Source: Diplosphaera chodatii | Taxonomy: Eukaryota > Chlorophyta > Trebouxiophyceae > Prasiolales > Stichococcaceae | Length of the DNA: 64,000 nt | NCBI GenBank assembly: GCA_032358165.1 | Contig: CM063639.1 | Span: 80,001 to 144,000, forward strand | Direction of reading: 5' to 3' | Part shown: piece after piece, positions 20,382-30,668 of the stretch | How positions within the stretch are numbered: position 1 is the stretch's first letter | Layout: each line of letters opens with the position of its first letter | Translations under genes and position numbers: made by a program | Notes under the pieces: model-generated | What the model saw: the letters and a program-made list of their open reading frames with translations, nothing else | Database searches by the model: none | What the model was told of the DNA's origin: nothing

Positions 20382-21148
20382 TGATGTTTTTTCCTAAAAT
20401 ATTAAACGTTGAATAATTTTTTAGTATAAAATTTAATAAATTAGCAAGTATTTCTAATTTATTAAATTTTATACTAAAAAATTTTTATAAATATACTGGT
20501 TTAAACTTTTTACATTTAAACATAATTTTGTGAGTTTAGCTCACATTTGAGATAGATTTAAAAAACCATACATTAACTTTCTATTGTTTTAATCATTAAA
20601 AAAAGTAAAATTAAATATATGATTTTATTAAATTTATTTTTAATATAAAAATTTGTATTATCTTTATAATTACAAAGAAATATCAAATTTCGAATAAACT
20701 ATGTTAATTTTTTATTAAAATTAAAAATAAAGAAAAATAAAATTTAATATATACCATATACTACTTTAAAAAAATATTTAGCTTAAAACATGAAGAAAGC
20801 TTCCAATTTTTCTATAAATTTGACTTCAATAAAATAATTTTATTGAAGTAATTAAAATCTAGAAAGATTAAACTCAATAAAAACGAGAAGTTGAATTTAT
20901 TTGAAATAAATTAACTTGTCAATTATTTTGTCTACGTAATAACCTATAAAAAAACTTTGTTTTTTTATTGACAAGCCTGGAGTAAGATAAAACTTCGTTT
21001 TCTCCAACAAAAGCAAACTTATTAATAATTGACGTATATTTCAACAAAATGGAAACATTACTCATTGAAATAAATTTTTTTTTTAAGTTATTTTTTTTTA
21101 CATATATATTGTATATATTGAAATGTGTTATTTTTACAGTAATTTTAA
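20382..21148. other. Wide psbL-psbJ intercistronic spacer
   Basis: 767 nt without a gene inside what is usually a compact operon. It holds the 30-bp hairpin at 20415-20483 and, at about 20940-21065, a TAGCC/GGC-type module and a TATTTCAAC fragment. Confidence 0.7.
20415..20483 (-). terminator. 30-bp perfect hairpin between psbL and psbJ
   Basis: The arms at 20415-20444 and 20454-20483 are perfectly complementary, with a 9-nt loop. Lying just upstream of psbJ, it could mark the end of a psbE-F-L transcript, a processing site for the psbJ message, or a translation-controlling structure. Confidence 0.7.
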
Positions 21149-21265
21149 TTAATTAAAGATATAACTTGAAAATAACACAGCTAAAACAAAAATTAATAAT
21201 AGTCCCCAATACAGACTAGTACGATTTAATTCTACAGATTGTTTATTAGGATTGGGTTTAGCCAT
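21149..21265 (-). CDS. psbL: Photosystem II protein L
   Basis: A 38-residue photosystem II core subunit at the monomer interface, needed for QA function and dimer stability. The sequence starts [20 protein letters not shown], followed by one membrane helix ending SSYIFN; it is canonical. A GGAG box lies 7 nt upstream. It is third in the psbE-F-L-J cluster. Confidence 0.97.
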
Positions 21266-21435
21266 AATTACTCCGTTTAAAATAGTATGCGAAACAAATG
21301 CAAATATTTTTAAGAAATTTTTATTTACATTACAAAATTTAAAACAATAAAAATTTAAAAAAAGCGAAACTTTCTTAATTTTAAGTCTTACTTAAAATTA
21401 AGATTACCAAAGTCAACGCATCCTTTAAAAATTAT

Positions 21436-21570
<135 letters not shown>

Positions 21571-21743
21571 TTATAGATTGATTGACAATTGATTTAAATT
21601 AATTTTTTGAAGTAATTATTTAATTAAAATAAATAAAATTTATTAATAAAATTTTATTAAATTTTAAAAAATTTATTTATATACTAAACATATAGTATTT
21701 TATTAAAAAATAATTTTTTATTATAAAATATAATGTAGACTTA

Positions 21744-21989
21744 TTATTCAGCTAATTGTCTTACTTGATCTAATGCATTAAAACGGTCAGTAATAAGTGG
21801 TGCTTCTTGACGATCTTCGGTAAAGTATTCATTAGGTCGAGGACTTCCAAATACGTCATAAGCAAGACCTGTACTCACGAAAAGCCATCCTGCAATAAAC
21901 AAAGAAGGAATAGTAATACTGTGAATTACCCAATAACGAATACTAGTTAAAATATCGGAAAAAGGACGTTCTCCTGTAGCTCCAGACAT
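21744..21989 (-). CDS. psbE: Cytochrome b559 alpha subunit
   Basis: An 81-residue subunit of cytochrome b559 with the haem-ligand His in [14 protein letters not shown] and the lumenal tail [20 protein letters not shown]. An AAGGAG box at 21996-22001 precedes the start by 6 nt, the strongest ribosome-binding site of the cluster. As first gene it probably carries the promoter in the 732-nt spacer upstream. Confidence 0.98.
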   Translation of the reverse strand: MSGATGERPFSDILTSIRYWVIHSITIPSLFIAGWLFVSTGLAYDVFGSPRPNEYFTEDRQEAPLITDRFNALDQVRQLAE

Positions 21990-22721
21990 TATATACTCCT
22001 TAAATTTGATATAAAAAAAGCTCGATAAATTAAAAAATTTAATTTAAATTATTTAAATATCGAGCGACAAGTTTGTACTTGTACTAGCCTATAAAAAAAC
22101 AAAGTTTTTTATTGACAAAAAAAAGTAAGACAAAACTTTGTTTTGTCTAACAAAGGCAAATTTGTTTGAAATTTTAAAAATAGTTTCCTATATTTATTTG
22201 TATTGAATAGAAAATAAGATTAAAAAATATTAAATATAATTTATTTTTAAACAAATTTAGTATAGCTTTAGATTTATTTATAATCAAGTTTTACAAATTG
22301 TGTCCAATTAATTTTTTTTAGTTAGTCTAAATTTGAGAAATTAAATAAGTTTTTAGTGGTTTTTTAGCAAATTTTTTAAATTTGATTCAATGTAGTTTAA
22401 AAAACTATATTAGAAAAAACTATATTAAATAATTTTTAAATAGAATTTTTTTTGTGTTAATCTATTTAAATAACATTTAAATTCAACTCAAAAAAAATTA
22501 AATAGCTTATTACTAAAAACTTTCTTACTGTTTTACATTTTTTTTATAAAAAATTTACACAAGTATAAATTTGCCTTTGTTCCACAAAACAAAATTTTTT
22601 TAGAACCTAATTGCAAATTATTTTATTAATATCAGAAAAACTAATCTATTCAAAAAAATTAAAATAATTTTAATTATTTATCTAGTTAAATTGTTTAATT
22701 TGTGATATATTATGTATATAT
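21990..22721. repeat. psbE-trnH divergent spacer with filled insertion site
   Basis: It contains the psbE ribosome-binding box and a filled site (insert 22085-22157, flanked by TTTGTACTTGTAC and AAATTTGTTTG). The remainder is A+T-rich. It must hold promoters for psbE (-) and trnH (+). Confidence 0.7.
22085..22157. repeat. TAGC...GGC insertion unit, 73 nt
   Basis: The unit runs from TAGCCTATAAAA to CTAACAAAGGC and contains two internal hairpins. It separates the two halves of the standard empty site. Confidence 0.8.
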
Positions 22722-22795
22722 GGTGAGCGTGGCCAAGTGGTTAAGGCACTGGACTGTGACTCCAGTATTCGCGGGTTCAAATCCCGTCGTTCACC
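22722..22795 (+). tRNA. trnH: tRNA-His (anticodon GUG)
   Basis: The encoded G at 22722 acts as the extra -1 base opposite C at 22795. Acceptor GTGAGCG pairs with CGTTCAC. The anticodon stem CTGGA..TCCAG has the GTG anticodon, and the T arm is GGGTTCAAATCCC. Confidence 0.94.
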
Positions 22796-23253
22796 CGTTT
22801 CCGGGCTGGGTTTTTGTTAAAAAAATTTGTACAGATATACATTAGGTGCAAACTTAAATTGTTTTCTTTTGGTTACTATTTTAATTTTGTTGAAATAGAT
22901 AAATATAAATGTATAAATAACGCTAAAATGACAATAACTTCGCCTTAGTTGGAGAAAACAAAGTTTTATCTTACTCCAGGCTTGTCAATAAAAAACAAAG
23001 TTTTTTATAGGCTAGTAGTTGTACAAATTTTTTTAAAAATAAATTATATTTATTATTTTTATTTGAAAATATTATAAGTTAAAAATTTACAATTTTTAAC
23101 TAAAAAAATATATATAGAGTAATGTAATATTACTTTTAATAATAATGTAAAAAATTTTGTTTGTCTAAAAATAAAAGAATTGAATTTTTTTATTTTTTTT
23201 GTATTATAATGGTTTTATATATACATAAATTAAAATTGTAAACAAATTTTATA
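22796..23253. repeat. trnH-trnG spacer
   Basis: A degenerate empty site (TTTGTACAGATATACATTAGG) lies near 22826, and an inverted composite unit with the AAAACAAAGTTTTATC core runs from about 22950 to 23025. No gene is visible. Confidence 0.6.
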
Positions 23254-23326
23254 GCGGATGTAGCTCAGCTGGTAGAGCGTGGTCCTTCCAAGTCCAATGT
23301 CGCGCGTTCGAGTCGCGTCATCCGCT
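23254..23326 (+). tRNA. trnG: tRNA-Gly (anticodon UCC)
   Basis: 73 nt. Acceptor GCGGATG pairs with CATCCGC, discriminator T, and the D arm is GCTC/GAGC. The anticodon loop CTTCCAA gives UCC. The anticodon stem TGGTC/GTCCA has one T-T mismatch. The sequence contains no intron, unlike trnG(UCC) of land plants. Confidence 0.9.
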
Positions 23327-24061
23327 TAATTTATTAAATTTTTTATATAAAAATTAAGTATAGAAAAAATGAGATTTCTTTTTATTTGCTTATATTTAAA
23401 CAAAGTTCAAATATTCGTAAAGGCTGTTTTTTTTTATAAAACGAAATTTTGTTTGACTAGAAACTTACTTTACTAGCAAAATATCTATTTTTTTTATGTG
23501 TATTAGAATTTATTTATATTAGTAGAATTTTAAAAATTATTTTGTTTATAATAATTTTAGATGTTTTATCAAAAATATTTTTTATATATTAGCAGATATT
23601 TTGATATTAATTTTATCCAAGTATTATTTTATTATAACTGGTAAGAAAATTAAAATTCTAATTTTTAATTTGTACTTGTACAAATTTGTTTATTAACACA
23701 AAGTATATGTTTATTTAAATAAAACAAAATATGTATTTTGCAAGTAAACTATAACACACAATAAAATTTGTATAAGTCTACACTTGGTGCAAATGTTGTC
23801 AATAACTTGATTGATAATTAATTTTATCCAAAATTAAACTAAAAATAGTATGTTGATAATTCCAAGATTTATTAAATCTGATGAATTTTGTTTTAAAAGT
23901 AATTAAAAATAAAGTATTATAAAGCTAATAAAGTTACTAAATTATTATTTATTAGTTTAATTTATTAAACTAAACAAAGCTACGTACGAAATAGGTTTCG
24001 TACTAAAATTTTGTAATGTTAAAAATGTAATAACAATACACAGTATATTCAATTTTATCTT
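23327..24061. other. trnG-psbZ spacer, A+T-rich
   Basis: No gene is visible. A degenerate TATTTAAAC/GTTCAAATA hairpin lies at about 23392-23416 and a degenerate empty site near 23766-23790. Confidence 0.55.
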
Positions 24062-24250
24062 ATGACACTTATTTTTCAATTGACTCTTTTTGCATTTATC
24101 GCTTTGTCTTTTCTATTAGTAATTGGTGTTCCAGTAGTATTTGCTTCACCAGATGGATGGACACAAAATAAAGGTAGTGTTTTTTCTGGTGTTGGATTGT
24201 GGTTTTTTTTAGTTTTTGCTGTAGGAATTTTAAATTCTTTTGTTGTATAA
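24062..24250 (+). CDS. psbZ: Photosystem II protein Z
   Basis: A 62-residue protein with two membrane helices at the PSII periphery, known to influence PSII-LHCII interaction. It begins [20 protein letters not shown], has the lumenal loop [20 protein letters not shown] and a second helix ending NSFVV, in line with PsbZ (Ycf9). A hairpin follows the stop at 24269-24308. Confidence 0.96.
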   Translation: MTLIFQLTLFAFIALSFLLVIGVPVVFASPDGWTQNKGSVFSGVGLWFFLVFAVGILNSFVV

Positions 24251-24268
24251 AAATTATTTTAAAAAGAT

Positions 24269-24308
24269 TAGCAAACCTAATACAAACTTTGTTTGTATTA
24301 GATTTGCT
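24269..24308 (+). terminator. psbZ 3' stem-loop
   Basis: A stem of 18 pairs with one mismatch (TAGCAAACCTAATACAAAC against GTTTGTATTAGATTTGCT) and a TTT loop, 19 nt after the stop. It resembles 7015-7057. Confidence 0.65.
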
Positions 24309-24417
24309 TACTAGCCTACAAAAAAACTTGAATTTTTATCTTGCAACAAGTTTGCCTTTGTTCCACAAAACTTTGTTTTACCTTACTTCAGGTTTGTCAA
24401 TAAAAAAAACTTTGTTT

Positions 24418-24661
24418 TTTTATAGGCTGCTTTGCTTTGTTATAAAAACATTTTCGAAAAAAATCTGACATACAACTAGCAAAGCAAACCTTTGCTAGCA
24501 AACGCAAAGTTGTATGTTGACTTGTCAGTAAATAAAGCAAAGCTTTATTTACAGGTTATAAAAACGTTTTCGAAGAAAACCTGACATACAACAAAGTTGT
24601 ATGTTTGGAAGTTTTTATTAGCAAAAAGGAAGTTTTTATTAGCAAACGGTAGTTGTACAAA
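24418..24661. repeat. Long composite repeat, copy 2 of 2
   Basis: A direct copy of 10798-11039 with the same order of modules, including the 29-nt TAGC...CGC unit (24477-24505) in the loop of the ACATACAA/TTGTATGT palindrome. Confidence 0.8.
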
Positions 24662-24846
24662 TTTGTCAAAAAAAACTCAAAATAACCACAAAAATTTTAT
24701 TGAACTAGAGTCTATTTTAATTATAAAAATGATAAATAATGTAGAATACTAAAATATTTGTTTAAATAGAAACTTGTCAGGCGTTTGCAAAAAATAGTAA
24801 AAATTGATATTATAAAACAAATACAAAATAATTATATTGATTTATA

Positions 24847-24870
24847 GGGTTGCTAACTCAATGGTAGAGT

Positions 24871-24903
<33 letters not shown>

Positions 24904-24918
24904 GTCCCGGGCAACCCA
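24847..24918 (+). tRNA. trnK: tRNA-Lys (anticodon UUU)
   Basis: 72 nt. Acceptor GGGTTGC pairs with GCAACCC, discriminator A; the anticodon loop CTTTTAA gives UUU. It is continuous, with no matK-bearing intron as in land plants. Confidence 0.95.
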
Positions 24919-25389
24919 ATAAGTATAATTTTTAATAAAAAAAGTAATTTTTATTAGTAATATAATTTCAATTAGTTAGTTTGAGTTTTATTGTATAAAA
25001 GAATTAAATTTATTATTGAAATAAATAATCAAAATAATAAAGTTTGTTTAATTATTCTATAAGTAAAGTTATTACTATTACTAAATAGTAAATTGTTTTG
25101 CGATTGTTACATATTAAATAATATAACTAAATAATATAACTAAATAATAAATTGACATACAAAAAATTTTTTTTATATATTATTGACTTAAGTTTCAACT
25201 TTATTTACATATTAGTCAACGATTGAATTAAAAAATAGAACAATGTATTTTACCCAAATACATTATTCTATTTTTTAATTTCTTCAATAAACAATTACTT
25301 TATTTTAAAGTGATTAAAGATTCAAATTCATTGAGACTGTAAATAATACATAAAAATTTTCTTCTCATGTATTAAAATGACAAAAAAAA
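24919..25389. other. trnK-ftsH convergent spacer
   Basis: No gene is visible. At about 25210-25280 an imperfect hairpin (arms TTAAAAAATAGAA and TTCTATTTTTTAA) probably marks the ftsH 3' end; a related hairpin precedes tilS near 17520-17580. Confidence 0.6.
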
Positions 25390-28300
25390 TTATAAATTCT
25401 CAAAATTTATGAATCGACAATATTTTTTTCCTGACGAATTTTTCCAATTTTGTTCTACAATCACTTCATTCAATGAGAATTTAGAAATGCTATTTTGTTG
25501 TTTTTTAATATTTTTTCCATTTTTTTTGAAATTATTGAAAATTGTAGTAACCTCGTTTTCTCGAATAATTTCTTTTTGAATTAAATAACTAGCAAAAAAA
25601 TCTAATACTTCTCTATTTTGGTCTAAAATAGACATAGATTTGTTAAAACAAGTTAAAATAAGACTATGATATAAACCAGAACGATTTGCTGCAAATGCAT
25701 CCATTAATGTTAATGATGATTTAAAAAATGTTTTTTCTAGATATTGTTTTGTAGATGAATTTGGAAATTTAGTTTGTATTGGTTTTAATTTATTATTCAA
25801 CATATTTTTTAAATATGTATTGCCATGATAATACTCATCTGGTGGAAGACAACGTGTATTTTCATTTTCTTCATGGTCCCCTTCATAAATTTTATACCAA
25901 TTACTATTATTTGAGTATGAATATTCAAGTTTTCGCACAATTTGTTTTTGTAACCAAAAATTTGTAATCCAATTTTGAGAATTTCCGGAAGATAAAATAG
26001 TATTTCGGTTATTTTCATTTTGAATTTCATATGATAATTGTTTAAAAACTTCTAATATTTCAGAATCTAAAATATTTTCTATGTTGGAATTGTTTTGAAA
26101 TTGATTGAATTTTTCAATTGATATTTGTTTGGTATATAAATACCAGTTGGTAATCATCAATTGTGCTAACCATCCAGCAAAACTCATATCTTGAACACCA
26201 AGATCGGAGTGCCATGAATATAAAAATTTAGTTTTATTCATTTTATCTGAGTTAGTATTTTTAATATGAGATTTTAATTTTTTGACACTAGAGCTTGGTT
26301 TTAAAGAGTAATATGTAGAATTATAATTTAATGAAGTTGATTTAGTAATTGATAAAAATGGGTGATTACTTATTTTAGATGGGTAATTAAATAAAGCTAC
26401 CAATTCTGCTGCTTTGCCAGCATAAAATCCAATAATTCGGGATTCTAACTCAACCCGTGTTTTAATTTGCAAAAATTCTTTTTCAATAACTCCATTAATT
26501 AAGTGGTAACGTGTATTTCTTACTTCAGGCCATAGAGAAACAGAAACAACTTGTGGATGTTTTTCAAGTAAAGTATGAACGACTGCTTTACCAGCTTGGT
26601 AATAAGCTAATCGACTAATAAAAATAGATTGTGAATTTCTTGTTAATTTATTTTTTTTTAATTGAATAAAAGATTTTAATTGATTTTTTTGAGTACTGTA
26701 CCCGGTAATACACTCAATCCCATATTCAATAGTTTCTACAGTGTGAATGGTTTCAGTTTGAATAGCTTTCATTGAAGATTGATTCATAGCAGAAGCTAAA
26801 TCAGCTGCACTTAAACCAGATGTAAGGTTAGCTAAATAATTCCAAGAAATATGTGTATCGACTCCAAGATTTTTACTATAAAGTTTTAAAATTTCAATTC
26901 TTTTTTGTTTGTTGGGTAAATTTAAATGAAATACTTTATTAAAGCGCCCTGGACGTGTTAATGCTGAATCAAGAATTTCTGGTCTATTTGTAGCGCCAAA
27001 AACCAAAATTTTTTTTTCTGTTGCAATACCATCAAGTTCAATTAAAAATTGCATCAAAATGTTTGCTTTTTTGTGTGTATAATTGTGTTTGTTAAAACTT
27101 TTTTTATTACCGTTTTTATTTCCTTTATTAACTAAAAAATTTTCAGAATTAACCCCACTATCAGTTTGAAAATCTGATTGTTGGTTTGATTCTATGAGTT
27201 GAGTTCCAGCTGAAAATTTTGATTGTGGTAAAAAATCAAAATTTTGTACTTGAAATGTATTTTCAAATAATTTTGTATCGTATAAAGAAATAGAATCAAA
27301 AATTTCTGCATTTACACTAGAATTTTCAAGCATTTGATTTCGTTTTCCACCAAAACTATCAATTTCATCTATAAAAATAATACAAGGTGCTATTTCCCGA
27401 GCTTTACGAAATATATTTTTTAATCGTTCTGGTCCATTTTCTGAATTTCCAGCTTGATTGAATGAGCTCCCTGATTCTATTAATACTGGAACTCCGGCTT
27501 CACCAGCAATTGCTTGAACTAATAAAGTTTTTCCAGTTCCAGGTAAACCAGTAAGAAGAATTCTGCGTGGGATAGTGTTTCCTATTTTAAAAGATTTACC
27601 AGAATTTCGTAAAAACCAAACAATTTCGCTTAATTCTGGTAAAAGAGCATCAACACCGGCAATATTATGAAAATTTTTTTCTATATTTTGAATTAGCCTA
27701 AACTTCTCGTCAACCTCACTTCCTATAGTATCCTCATTTATATTGTTATCAATTCCATTTGAGTTTTCAGTTTTTCCTTCTAATAAGTTTGAAATACCGT
27801 CTTTCAGTTCTTTTCCATATTTTACAAACATATTTTGTAAAAAATGTAATAAAAATAACCCAATTGAAAATTGAGCAAAAAATAACCAAGAGTCACTACT
27901 TATAGGTTCAACATTTTCATAAAATAATGGATTAAATTTGTTTTTATGTTTAATTTCAGTATTATAAATACTCAAATTTTTTTTGTACGTTTTTCCAAAA
28001 AAATACTTTTTAGGCAAAATTTCTTTTAATAAGCTTTCGGAGTAGGGGAAATAATGATATGATACTGGAATATTAGAAAAATCAATAGTAGGTTTGTAAA
28101 AAAAATTTGATATATAGTTTTCTTTTTCTGTTTTTGATATATAGTTTTCTTTTCCTGTTTGAGTATTTTTATTGTGTAAATTCAAATAAGAATTGGAAAT
28201 AGTATTAAAACGAATATTTGAAACTCTATTTGTTGTGTTTTTTCTAAAATGAGAGAAGATAGAATTGTTTACATTTTCTGAGTTAAATTGATTTAAACAC

Positions 28301-30456
28301 CATATATTCCATTTTTTTTTAGGAATTTTAACATTAAAAATTGGAATTAATTCATTTTTTTCTTTAGATAATTTTTCAGAAAATATTTTCCATTCTTTTT
28401 CGTCTAAATATATGATATATGGATATTCATCATATGAGATAATAGATTTAGGTTGCAGAATTTCTTTATATAAAAGTCGTTTTTCAGTTTCACTATTATT
28501 TTTTTGACGCGACAAAAATGTATTTGATTTCAATGGCATTTCAAAAAGTATAATTTTTCTGCCTTTTCTCAATAAACCTGTTTTCATACTTTTCATTTGG
28601 TTTAATTTTGATTCAAATTTAGAAAAATAATTTGAATTACTTGAATCATACTTATGCTTTTGTATAGCATACGCATTTTTTCCAAAAAAAATTTCTCGTC
28701 GATCACTTATAATACTATCGGAACTAAAAAACTGCCTAACTGACTGTTTTAATTGAGTAAAATTAGTAGTATTTAATTCATTAGTAATTTTATTTTGACT
28801 AATTGAAGGTCCTTGATAAATATTTTTTCCTTGACTATAAGGAACAACATAATGAGTTTTTTTAGATTGCAGATAAAAATTAAAAATTTGTGAACTTAAG
28901 TTTGAATTTAAAGAATAAGAAAAATTTTTTGGAATAGTAATTTGTAATACAGGATTCCATAATTTTTTTAACGAATCTGAAAAAATAGTGTGTAATAATC
29001 GAGTATTCTTTTTATATAAAAATTTTACTACTAATGATAAATTTTGTTCGTTAGAAGAATCAGGTAATATATAGCCTGACATACTCGTTGGTTCCATGAC
29101 ATAATTCTCATGAAAAATTCCAATTTGTTCAATTAGTTCAAGCAAATACACTAATTCAGCAGAAGAGAAAATACATGTTTTTTCGTCAATTGCCTGCAAT
29201 AATAAATTTATTTCAAATTTAATGTTTTTTTGTTTCAATAAATTACTTGAAAAATCTAACTCATGAAAATTAGAAAACGGGAACAAAGTTTTATTAAAAA
29301 GGTTTTCTTTTAATTTATTTTCTAAGAATTTTTTTTTATTCAAAATTATTTCTAAAAAATTTGAATCAAGGTGCAAACTTGGTGTATTAGTAAAATTATT
29401 AAAACCTAAATTCTTTTTATTTTTATATATTTCATTTTGTAGAATACGATTTTGTATTCCATTTAAAATAGTAACTGAAGCAGAAAATTTTGATTTTTTT
29501 CTTGGATTTAGTAAACAGTTTGTAATTTTTTTATTTAAAATTTTTTGAGAAATAAATAGTGTTTTTTTAGATCCATGTTTTATTTTGTTTGTGCTTATAA
29601 TGTTTGTTGGCAATATACTTAACTTATCAGCAGAAAAAAGCAATATATGATTTGTACCAGATTTTTCGAAATCTATTTTTTGTTTTTTTTCAATAAAATT
29701 TACTTTAGTTAAACATAAAGCATTTTCTAAAACATCAGTCGCGAGTGTTTGATTAAAAACCGAACTGGAATTTAGCTTCAGTGGTAATTCATCTAAATTT
29801 AAAATATAACTATTTTTTTTAGCTACAGCAGTTAATTTAGGGTTAAAACGAAATGTCAAAGTATTGCTTGTATTATAAGTGGGATATAAATTCCAATTTT
29901 TTTTTTTAGTCTTATCTGTAAAACTAGATTTTTTTTGAGTTTTAGAAAATATTGTATACCAATTATTTCCAATTTGTTTTTTATTAGAAATTTCAAATAA
30001 ATCTAAACGATTAAAAGCTGCCATATTTACTTGTTTTTGTTTTGTATACCAATTTGAATTTGTTTGAATAAACAAAGAGTCAGTATAAAAGTCTACACGT
30101 TTAATATATGATTTATTCAGATTCGGAGCTCCGAATTGATTAGAATCAAGTTGTAATTGATCTAAAAAAATTTGTTCCAACGTAGGCCACGAAATTTGAA
30201 ATGATAATGGAGATATTCCAGGTAAACTATTTTTTAACACATTTGAAAAAATATCATTTTGGTGTTTAAAATACAATGTTTTTGAAATACCAAATACAAT
30301 AGGAAAACATCCTAATACTACTTTAATATTGATAAGTGATTTTGAATTAGAAATGAAAAAATTTCGAATCTGTAATTTCAAATTTATAAGATAGGTTTTC
30401 ATAACCATATTATTGCTAAAATATAATAAATTTAAATGGTTGTTGTTTTTTTGCAT
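25390..30456 (-). CDS. ftsH: Giant FtsH-like AAA protein with degenerate protease site
   Basis: The 1688-residue product has a C-terminal AAA+ ATPase of the FtsH family. Walker A is LLTGLPGTGKTLL (near residue 970), Walker B CIIFIDEIDSFGG (near 1028), and the second region of homology ATNRPEILDSALTRPGRF (near 1155). About 90 variable residues separate Walker B from NILMQFLIELDG. The zinc-protease motif HEAGH of active FtsH reads YQAGK here (near residue 1286), so proteolysis is unlikely. Membrane segments are plausible near residues 43-62 and 850-872 (WLFFAQFSIGLFLLHFLQ). The first 840 residues are low-complexity and not recognisable. Chlorophyte plastid ftsH relates to Ycf2 and the FtsHi proteins, reported as an import motor at the inner envelope; that role is inference here. 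A small internal duplication encodes KENYIS twice (about 28100-28160). Confidence 0.9.
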   Translation of the reverse strand: MQKNNNHLNLLYFSNNMVMKTYLINLKLQIRNFFISNSKSLINIKVVLGCFPIVFGISKTLYFKHQNDIFSNVLKNSLPGISPLSFQISWPTLEQIFLDQLQLDSNQFGAPNLNKSYIKRVDFYTDSLFIQTNSNWYTKQKQVNMAAFNRLDLFEISNKKQIGNNWYTIFSKTQKKSSFTDKTKKKNWNLYPTYNTSNTLTFRFNPKLTAVAKKNSYILNLDELPLKLNSSSVFNQTLATDVLENALCLTKVNFIEKKQKIDFEKSGTNHILLFSADKLSILPTNIISTNKIKHGSKKTLFISQKILNKKITNCLLNPRKKSKFSASVTILNGIQNRILQNEIYKNKKNLGFNNFTNTPSLHLDSNFLEIILNKKKFLENKLKENLFNKTLFPFSNFHELDFSSNLLKQKNIKFEINLLLQAIDEKTCIFSSAELVYLLELIEQIGIFHENYVMEPTSMSGYILPDSSNEQNLSLVVKFLYKKNTRLLHTIFSDSLKKLWNPVLQITIPKNFSYSLNSNLSSQIFNFYLQSKKTHYVVPYSQGKNIYQGPSISQNKITNELNTTNFTQLKQSVRQFFSSDSIISDRREIFFGKNAYAIQKHKYDSSNSNYFSKFESKLNQMKSMKTGLLRKGRKIILFEMPLKSNTFLSRQKNNSETEKRLLYKEILQPKSIISYDEYPYIIYLDEKEWKIFSEKLSKEKNELIPIFNVKIPKKKWNIWCLNQFNSENVNNSIFSHFRKNTTNRVSNIRFNTISNSYLNLHNKNTQTGKENYISKTEKENYISNFFYKPTIDFSNIPVSYHYFPYSESLLKEILPKKYFFGKTYKKNLSIYNTEIKHKNKFNPLFYENVEPISSDSWLFFAQFSIGLFLLHFLQNMFVKYGKELKDGISNLLEGKTENSNGIDNNINEDTIGSEVDEKFRLIQNIEKNFHNIAGVDALLPELSEIVWFLRNSGKSFKIGNTIPRRILLTGLPGTGKTLLVQAIAGEAGVPVLIESGSSFNQAGNSENGPERLKNIFRKAREIAPCIIFIDEIDSFGGKRNQMLENSSVNAEIFDSISLYDTKLFENTFQVQNFDFLPQSKFSAGTQLIESNQQSDFQTDSGVNSENFLVNKGNKNGNKKSFNKHNYTHKKANILMQFLIELDGIATEKKILVFGATNRPEILDSALTRPGRFNKVFHLNLPNKQKRIEILKLYSKNLGVDTHISWNYLANLTSGLSAADLASAMNQSSMKAIQTETIHTVETIEYGIECITGYSTQKNQLKSFIQLKKNKLTRNSQSIFISRLAYYQAGKAVVHTLLEKHPQVVSVSLWPEVRNTRYHLINGVIEKEFLQIKTRVELESRIIGFYAGKAAELVALFNYPSKISNHPFLSITKSTSLNYNSTYYSLKPSSSVKKLKSHIKNTNSDKMNKTKFLYSWHSDLGVQDMSFAGWLAQLMITNWYLYTKQISIEKFNQFQNNSNIENILDSEILEVFKQLSYEIQNENNRNTILSSGNSQNWITNFWLQKQIVRKLEYSYSNNSNWYKIYEGDHEENENTRCLPPDEYYHGNTYLKNMLNNKLKPIQTKFPNSSTKQYLEKTFFKSSLTLMDAFAANRSGLYHSLILTCFNKSMSILDQNREVLDFFASYLIQKEIIRENEVTTIFNNFKKNGKNIKKQQNSISKFSLNEVIVEQNWKNSSGKKYCRFINFENL

Positions 30457-30581
30457 AATGAAAAAAAATGATTAAAATTGTGTAAATTTGGTATTTAGCT
30501 TTTGCTAGTAAATAAAAATTTAAATTTTATAAAAAAACAATCATTCAATTAAAAATAAATTTGTACAAGCAAAAGCAAATT

Positions 30582-30607
30582 GGCAGGGGCTCGTCCCTGC
30601 CAAGGGG
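30582..30607. repeat. Short (unfilled) form of the CCCCTTGG...CCCTGC module
   Basis: On the minus strand this reads CCCCTTGGCAGGGACGAG... without the inner GAAAAAACGGAGTTTTTTC hairpin seen in the longer form at 59483-59528, in tilS and in rpoC2. Other short forms are at 40032-40056 and in rpoB (44383-44407). Confidence 0.8.
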
Positions 30608-30616
30608 TGATTAACA

Positions 30617-30668
30617 ATTAAAAAATTAATTAATAATTTTATATAAAATTATTAATTAATTTTTTAAT
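30617..30668. repeat. Perfect 52-nt palindrome
   Basis: The sequence starting ATTAAAAAATTAATTAATAA is perfectly self-complementary around its centre. It lies between the 5' ends of divergent ftsH and psbB, so it is not at a gene end; it could be a structure in either leader or merely an A+T palindrome. Confidence 0.7.

Larger units (their letters stand above)
24251..24846. repeat. psbZ-trnK spacer with long composite repeat
   Basis: It holds the psbZ 3' hairpin and the second copy of the long composite repeat (about 24418-24661). No gene is visible; the plus-strand frame running out of psbZ in another phase is repeat translation. Confidence 0.75.

Noticed and set aside
23180..23210. TTGAAT...TATAAT promoter-like pair before trnG(UCC)
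   Set aside because: The spacing is 19 nt and the distance to the tRNA is 144 nt; in DNA this A+T-rich such pairs occur by chance.
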